From positions 179,863,041-179,927,040 of the forward strand of contig CM060846.1 in NCBI GenBank assembly GCA_030762175.1: a stretch of 64,000 nt of DNA. The letters are read 5' to 3'. Below the pieces are notes generated by a model that ran no database searches, was not told the DNA's origin, and worked only from the letters and a program-made list of their open reading frames with translations. Positions 57,329-64,000 of this stretch are shown here, piece after piece. The translations under genes and the position numbers were made by a program. Within the stretch, counting starts at the first letter, position 1. Every line of letters starts with the position of its first letter. The stretch is from Metallyticus violacea. Its lineage: Eukaryota; Arthropoda; Insecta; Mantodea; Metallyticidae.

Positions 57329-57799
57329 ATATGTTTAGCACCTAAAGTGTTTTTGAACGGAAGAGAGACGAACTCTGACCTCGTCACTCTTCTGGTAAAG
57401 CTAGCAATGACCAGAAATAACGAAGTTGGTTGGCATATTTATTTTGGAAGGATAATTGGATCGCTGTCACATAATCAAACACTTGTTGGTTCATTCATTC
57501 CAGATCCAGATCCTTCCAATTGCCTGCCTCGAGCCCCCCCTCCCCAGTTGCCCGAAGAATTATATAAGACCCTAGAAATGATCCTTCGCGGGCACAACGC
57601 AACAGAGTACGTCGACGTTGTGCTTCAACACTTAGGTGACCCACCTACCCACATATCGTTCGGCTTTCCGTTTGGCCACCCCTTGACTGCCTCTGAGCCT
57701 CCGTCGACGAAGCCCCGGCACCGAGACACGATACCTACTTTTTATTCCATAAATATTGCTGTTTGTACTTCGTGTTCGGTTTGTAATTCATTGCATTAG
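57329..57799 (+). CDS. Unidentified GC-richer open frame, possible 3'-terminal exon
   Basis: A frame open from 57,329 to a TAG at 57,797 (156 codons before the stop). It has clearly balanced codon use from about 57,500 to 57,750, in contrast to the surrounding AT-rich DNA. Segments: 'NEVGWHIYFGRIIGSLSHN', a Pro-rich 'DPDPSNCLPRAPPPQLPEEL', 'YVDVVLQHLGDPPTHISFGF', and a 'STKPRHRD' basic patch. I recognise no domain. There is no good ATG at the start; the first in-frame methionine is internal (57,407). Acceptor-like 'tttattatcccag' ends at 57,303, just outside the open frame. AATAAA motifs lie at 57,808 and 57,836, so it could be a last exon or a processed copy. The stop codon sits inside the left arm of a 20-bp inverted repeat. 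It might instead be an unrecognised transposon fragment. Confidence 0.3.
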   Translation: MCLAPKVFLNGRETNSDLVTLLVKLAMTRNNEVGWHIYFGRIIGSLSHNQTLVGSFIPDPDPSNCLPRAPPPQLPEELYKTLEMILRGHNATEYVDVVLQHLGDPPTHISFGFPFGHPLTASEPPSTKPRHRDTIPTFYSINIAVCTSCSVCNSLH

Positions 57800-57835
57800 T
57801 TTATATTAATAAATGTAAACTAATGCAATGAATTA
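57784..57835. repeat. 20-bp perfect inverted repeat (hairpin)
   Basis: Arms 57,784-57,803 ('taattcattgcattagttta') and 57,816-57,835 ('taaactaatgcaatgaatta') are exact reverse complements around a 12-base loop 'tattaataaatg'. The left arm contains the TAG stop of the preceding open frame and the loop contains AATAAA. Confidence 0.97.
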
Positions 57836-57841
57836 ATAAAT

Positions 57842-60411
57842 GGACCTTAATGGGTTTCAGTTGATCAAGTCTTGAAAATTCCCACAACCAAAGTTCAAAT
57901 CGGGTACGAAAATCTTTACTACTATGAAGATTTTTCGAATTGTTCCACCAGATGCAAATTTGTTTCTTTTTTGAGGAACGATATATTCGATTATACGGAT
58001 AGCTATATTTTCCCGAAAAAAAAAATAAAAATAGGAATCATGGCAATAAATTTTATGGAAGTTATGAGAATTACATTTTTTCAAAATATTTCACATGGAA
58101 ATCTAGTTGGAAGTTTATAGAAAAGAAAGTATATGGGGGTTTTATTTGGACATTTGAGTATGTATAAGGGCATCAATTGGTCTCAAGGTGTTTATAAAGA
58201 CATGCAAGTTACAAAAAGCCACAAAACAGAGATAGCAAATAATAGGCATGTTAACATTTATAGTATTTGAAATTTATATGCAGCTGGATACCCAGACAGA
58301 AGCAAGAATGCCATTAAATTCTACTATAATTTACATGTGTGCTGAGTGGACTACTTCAGCTGCATTCATAGGCATGAAAAGTAATTATTGTGTTCTTTTT
58401 ATGCTTCCAAAATTATGATTGCATCTCGGAAAAAAAAAAACAAGAGCATAATTTTAAAGAGTTTATTTGACAAACTTGTAAACCCCTCGAGTTCAACTTC
58501 CAGGGTGTTCACTCGCTACCTGAATATTGGCATTCCTTCAAAAAGAAAAGTAATATTTGCATTAATATCGGTATGTCTGATGCCTTGGATATCCGCTTTA
58601 TTCATCAGAATGAAATAACCTGTTGTTAAATTGCACTTAATTTTTTTGTGCTTCCTCGCATGCTTCCCGTTGACGGCTTCAATAAGTATATGAATAAAAT
58701 CATTTTTATAACACCTACACTTATATAGACAACTTCTCAGTATCACCGTTCATTATGCGTTCATAGACCTCCAAAATAAGACCATAAGAGATGAATCAAG
58801 TCCTGGAAAAACAGCCTTGTGGACTGATTTTGAAGGCCTATCAAGCATTTTCTAACTTTAGTCTGTAATATGTGACTTCGGCTGAAAGCTAGTTATTCAT
58901 GATCAGTCGAGCTAGGCAGATGAACCACGAGAGTATATCAAAAGGGCTACCGTTAATTATGTTTTGAGATAATTATTGTTTAGCATCGATCCCAGGCCCG
59001 CTTAGAAATAATATTTATATATAATATACTCACATTTTACTCACCTTTTTGGCTTAAGAGGGTCTCTTTGTAATGTTATTTCAGGTCAACTAGAACTTTG
59101 AAAACAACCAGATATTGAACAAAACGCTATCTTAGTAATTTGGAAAGGACAAGTAATACTTTTGTTAACAGTGTAGGGAAAAATCAGGCAATAATTATCC
59201 AGATGGAATCGTAAAGCCTCTGTTATGGCTCTCTTTTAATAAATCATTTATGTCAAGAATCTAAGACTTCAGATTTTGCTATGGGTGGACGAATAAAATC
59301 TTAGAAGATAGTCTATGAGAATTAAACGATAATAAATTAGCATTAAAAACCCATCAATAGGAAGATAGATGTAGGAGAAGCAAAATCACGTTACATTTGG
59401 AAATTCATGATGAACGTATCTATAGCGCGTAGACCGAAGGAGAGGCGAATTAATAAAAGTAGTTGCAATGGAGTAATTACTTGTTACTTATTTGTCATTC
59501 GTTTGTCACTTATTGTTGAAGTGAAAGGGAAAAGTGTTAGAAAAAAGAAAAAGTGTTAATAAATTGTGAAAACTGGAACAACGAGTGTTATATTTTGTTT
59601 GTTTATCATCTCCTTTCCCCGTGATAGTGCCTAACAAAAACGTTCAGCTAATAAATAGAGCTTGTAGCCGAGGAAGAAACAATATTATATTGCGGTAGTG
59701 AGGTTCGAACAATCATCCCTGAGATAATAATATATTTATAAAATTCTATTACCTCCTTATACACACCGAATCCAAATCCAATCAGCACATAAAAATAAAT
59801 AAATGCAATAAATACTGCTGGAAATGACGCTTCCAACGTGTGGCAATAATCACATAATCCATATATACTTATCCAAAACAATACCGCCGCAGTTTATTGA
59901 AACTTTAGCAGAGCTTAATTTGCATCCATAACTGAAGGTTGATCATTTTAAAATGTGATTATTTCGCTGATCAATCTTTCAGTGATGAAATCAGCAAATT
60001 TTCTTTTCTCATTATTTATACGTTCTTCGAGTTTGATAAACGCCTACTGAGCCCTATCAAACACTCAGTGTCGTTCTGTAAATTGCTTACGGATTCAGGA
60101 CTACTTTAGAATGAAAGCTTAATTTACGTCCGGCAAATTAAAGTTCAACCCCTGATAATTCCTAAAATATTATCAAAACTTTGATAGTGAAAAACACATT
60201 TATTTACGTTTGGCTGTTTGCAGTTATACTCTTTCAGGTTAAACCAGAATACAGAAGTATTCTGCACCCGTTTTCATAGTTTTCCCAGGTTAGTTCTGCA
60301 AAGTCACATGCAAAGAGAATGTTTGCAATAAATCCCCAACTATCGGCCTTCTCATTCACCGTTTGATAATAATAAGTCTGTGGTTGCAGTAATTTTATTA
60401 GACGATTTTGT
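57842..60411. other. 2.5 kb of anonymous AT-rich DNA
   Basis: Short frames at 57,872-58,120, 58,388-58,618 and on the minus strand at 59,648-59,881 have no recognisable domain. No repeats shared with the rest of the window were seen. Confidence 0.5.
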
Positions 60412-60545
60412 TTGTTTTGATTATGGACGCTCTTTAACATCGTAGGCCATCAGCGTCCCATTCAACTCAGGCCATGAAACGGCCGGTAAATTTTGCTTAT
60501 AAGCCTCTTCCAAGCCTAAGGTATTTTCCTTCGTGCCGTAAATTT
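60412..60545 (-). mobile_element. SINE-B, 3'-half fragment
   Basis: 'gattatggacgctctttaac', 'ggccatcagcgtcccattca', 'ggccatgaaacggccggtaa', 'cttcgtgccgtaaatttt'. The head-side half is missing, so it is 5'-truncated. Confidence 0.88.
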
Positions 60546-63150
60546 TTTCTTAAATTCTCTAAAATTGGGAAATCTACGAAAGTTCAATCAAAGTACCTAT
60601 GTTTTAGACAAATATCAATTACCTGTGCAGTTAATGGCCTTAAGGTCGCCTTTATGAACTGACTATAGCAAAGAAATGAATTAACGTGTAGTGCAATTCA
60701 ACAAAGTATTAACAGTTTTAGCAAGGTAGCGGATACCTTATTTTCAATCAGCAATAAATTTCATAATTACTGTTCGGGTAATGTTTCTGAAACTATTTTC
60801 ATATTTTGAAAATCATTAGCACGATATTTATTTCTTTTATTCAAAAGCAGATACAGTTTTTCAGTAAAGAAAGAAAAAAGAAAGAGCGATAGGAAGTCCA
60901 TCTGGTGTTAAATGCAAAAGCGTTTACTTCAGAAATCGGATTCCATTTAGTATAAGTAAAATTGAATTACGCTTAGCGAACCATGAAGACAGAAAGATGT
61001 TTAAATTTTTTTATCAGTTATATGGTTTCGAAACTGTGAATATGGTTCAAACATTTAGAGTTTATAGTTTCCAGCAGGGGTTCCTCTTTCCATTTCTCAT
61101 ACAATTGTTATTTGTGGTTTCCTGTATAATTCAAAATCACGAAATGACCAAATGACTCCTGGATTATTATAGAGTTTTATAAACAAAGTATATTGTACAA
61201 AGCCGCCAATAATAGACTTTAAATTGGCTATACAATTTCGTATCCATAATGATGATAACTTATATAATTGTATAGCCGTCTTAGTGGTTTACAACTGGTA
61301 CATGCATATATTGCTTAAATATGAGCATTTTCGTTAACTGTGGAAATAAATAAAATGTATTTTCCATTCGTGAATAAATAAAATATTTAAAATTTCGGTA
61401 TATGATATGTGACGATTTATGTGTCATTTTGTAATCTTCGAATTAAATAACTGCTGGTAAAATTCTGAAACATACTACCTGTGCTGTTCTACACTTACCT
61501 CTTTGAAATATATTTAATACCTTTCATAGAGACAAATAGTGTTCAAATGGCAATTTCAGTATCTGGAAATGTTGATGTACATAGATGGATAAGATAATAT
61601 TTGAAATTGTCTTCATTAGTTACCTTTAGAAGCTATTTTAATATTTTATATGGTGAAAATAATAAGTCATGTATGATACAGCCTATAAATATGAAAATAG
61701 CCGTATTGTGAAATATCTTCGTTGCTACTTGTTTTCAAGAAACAGCCCATATTTTCCTCACGTAGTTTTCATTGAATGCCGATTCTTGTCACAGAATATC
61801 CATGTAAATTTAACATTTTATCCCATCTTATATTTTTCTACATTACATTTAGTAGCCTTGATTACGTGAGGGATTTCACATTATACATTCACTTTGGTCC
61901 AGGAAACCGTTGCATTTCTGATCTCAGTAAGAAGAATAAATACACCTACATGAAACACAAAAAAGACTAGTTACCAAACTCACCAAATCTGTGCTCATCG
62001 CCTACCAACTCCCTCCACTAACACCACTCACAGTATTCCTCTCTTCAAATCTCAGGGGATCAAGAAAAACTCAGCCTCTCGTAGATTGACATTTTCTCGT
62101 TACCTCTCAATCTGGAATAGGAGATGGCGGCGGATGGAAAGTGAGCGAATAAAGGAAATGTAAAAAAGCGAGGAATGAAAACAATTAAAATTAATGACAC
62201 ATCAGAGGGGAGGCAAGATTCTCCCCCCCCCCCACATTTTCAATATTTGTGCTACTTTTCTGACGGTTTTCAAAGTGTGTCTAATTGTTAGTATATTTAA
62301 GGATAATTGGACGTGAAATAAAATGTGCAAAGTTTAAAATATGCCCATTTGTCGTTTCGAAAATGCCTTAGTGAATATTATAGATATCAAGACATTTCAT
62401 GTCCTCACTATGATACTCTCATATATCTTAAACGATAAACATCAAAAGGATTTACCATGAAAGCTGAGCTTACTCTGTCATGCTTCCACTCGGTTACCTT
62501 TCATTTTGCTAAATGAGTTCTTTTTCCCCTTAAACATGTATGAGTTGTCGTAACTGTCATAAGACTTGGACGCATTTTTATTATTATTATTTCATTCTCT
62601 ATCCCCATCACGCTCCTCAGACGATACCCTACAGTAGAAATTAAAGACAGAACAAGAAACAGGAAACAGGCCCATAATATCTTTCTACTCCATAGTAATG
62701 AGGCATGTTTTGACTCTATATATTTGCCAACCATTATACTAATTTGGTAATAAAACATCTCTTTTATGTCACTTAATTTTTTACAAACATGTTTAAGTAA
62801 ATGTCCTTCTTTTTCCTTCTGTATTTAGAAAATCAGAGGGAACCTGCACCCTTGTTTCGTTATTGTTGTTCATTATTCTACAGAATACTAATCATTAAAA
62901 TAATGAGCAAAACTAGATATCTGGTTGAGATATATTAAAAAATTTTCCTTCATCTATAACGAGAATATTATTGTATTTATAAACCAATTGACTACGAACT
63001 CATTTGATTATTAAAGAGTAGTGGAAATTGGCAAGAAGTTAAAAGCTTAAAAAGGAAAGAAATACCCTGACTATCAGTACACAATAAATGTACGTACTTA
63101 CCTTAAAAGCTAGCTGAAATGACGTTTCATTCGTTAACTGAATTAAACAA
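60546..63150. other. 2.6 kb of anonymous AT-rich DNA
   Basis: No recognised gene. A run of 11 C lies at 62,223-62,233. Short frames are compositional. Confidence 0.5.
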
Positions 63151-63153
63151 ACT

Positions 63154-63444
63154 GTAAACTCACCGCCACGGGTAGCCGAGGTTGTTAAGGCGCGAACTCG
63201 TGAGCGGGAGGTCTGAGGTTCGAATCCCACCAGGACCATTCTCCCTGACTGCGATTTTTACCAGGTTTCCTCAGTCCTCATAAATGGCAAATGCCGGGGA
63301 GATACCCTAAAACTTAGGCCTGGAACGTTTCCTTCCTTAAAAAAATCCTTCTTAATATATCATTTCTCACACCATCAGTGTCCACCGCCTATGGTGCCTC
63401 AGTAGTATAAACGGGCGTTAAACACTATTAAAAAACGGTAAACT
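63154..63444 (+). mobile_element. SINE-A, complete, with 7-bp flanking repeat
   Basis: Element about 63,161-63,437. Head 'ccacgggtagccgaggttgt', 'gaactcgtgagcgggaggtc', B box 'ggttcgaatcccaccagg', body 'tccctgactgcgatttttac', 'aaacttaggcctggaacgtt', tail 'aaacgggcgttaaacactat' plus an A-run. Flanks share 'gtaaact' (63,154-63,160 and 63,438-63,444). The B box is intact, and this copy is close to the apparent consensus. Confidence 0.93.
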
Positions 63445-64000
63445 GCTACACATACCCTACATTGTTTCTGTTTATGCCTTTCAAATGCCCAACTAGGAAT
63501 CGAAATACAGAATGGAATTTCATATTGAATTAGAATTTCATATAGTACAATAAATATGATGACAACGTTTGCATGCCTATGAATTTAAATTACAAAGCAT
63601 AACATTCCTGTACTTTTATAAAATTGAAACAGACTACAAGAGTGCCTTATCTTCTGCTACATAGGGATAGCCAACGTCTTTTATGCGCTAATACCTACTC
63701 TGAAGAAAAAATAATTTATTACACAAGGTATATCTCTCCCCCGATTCCTGATTTTAGCTTTATTTTAAATCCATTTTCCCTTTTTTATTTTTTACGCTTT
63801 TCACTACCAAACTCTCTCATCTAATCCTACATGTATTTAACATTTTCCCATAAATCAGCAATATCAAGCATTCATCTTTTAACAGCTGCATCAAAAGAGG
63901 GAGCGATTGTACTCTAGTCTGTTGATAAAATTCTGGTAGAGAATTTTTCACAGCTCTTTCTAAGTATTGGAAGAGTTGAAAAGTTATAACATAAAATGAA
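63445..64000. other. Anonymous end of the window
   Basis: A 66-codon frame at 63,624-63,824 has no recognisable domain. Nothing else seen. Confidence 0.5.

Overview
This is AT-rich eukaryotic nuclear DNA, most likely from an arthropod with a large, repeat-laden genome. The main support is a nearly full-length I-group LINE carrying an RNase H domain, together with piggyBac, mariner, Tc1 and Ty3/Gypsy-like relics and several tRNA-headed SINE families. This combination is common in arthropods. I cannot fix the order; chelicerate, crustacean and insect all remain possible. There are no prokaryotic operons, rRNA genes, CRISPR arrays or intact host genes. Nearly every open frame that can be assigned belongs to a transposable element, and all of these are broken.

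Layout. 0-5 kb: anonymous AT-rich DNA with one partial SINE-A and one SINE-B. 5.0-10.3 kb: a SINE-C head, a decayed LINE ORF1 (coiled coil plus RNA-binding region), a full SINE-A with a CATT tail, and a decayed LINE endonuclease/reverse transcriptase. 10.6-10.95 kb: a long ACT-type trinucleotide array with an internal duplication. 11-18.4 kb: nothing recognised. 18.4-20.1 kb: a SINE-A and a piggyBac relic. 20.1-29.2 kb: a large, diverged inverted repeat (outer ends about 20,108 and 29,159) made of an unidentified repeat family in both orientations, with a Tc1-like relic in its centre and a SINE-A inside its right arm. 30-35 kb: mostly anonymous. 35-37.5 kb: a SINE-B, the truncated tail of a sister LINE, a possible host exon on the minus strand, and a SINE-A. 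37,722-43,682: the I-group LINE with 5' UTR, ORF1, ORF2, repetitive 3' UTR and an 11-bp target-site duplication. 44-51 kb: SINE-C, SINE-B copies and simple repeats. 52.3-57.1 kb: a graveyard of a LINE RT fragment, a mariner split by a SINE-B, a Ty3/Gypsy-like pol relic and a piggyBac relic. 57.3-57.8 kb: an unidentified GC-richer open frame ending in a 20-bp hairpin. 58-64 kb: mostly anonymous, with one partial SINE-B and one complete SINE-A.

How the parts relate. The SINEs have no protein of their own and would depend on LINE reverse transcriptase. The I-group LINE is the youngest-looking autonomous element, but one stop and several frameshifts silence it. The least explained parts are the 9-kb inverted repeat, the 57.3-57.8 kb frame with its hairpin, and the 36.4-36.7 kb exon candidate.
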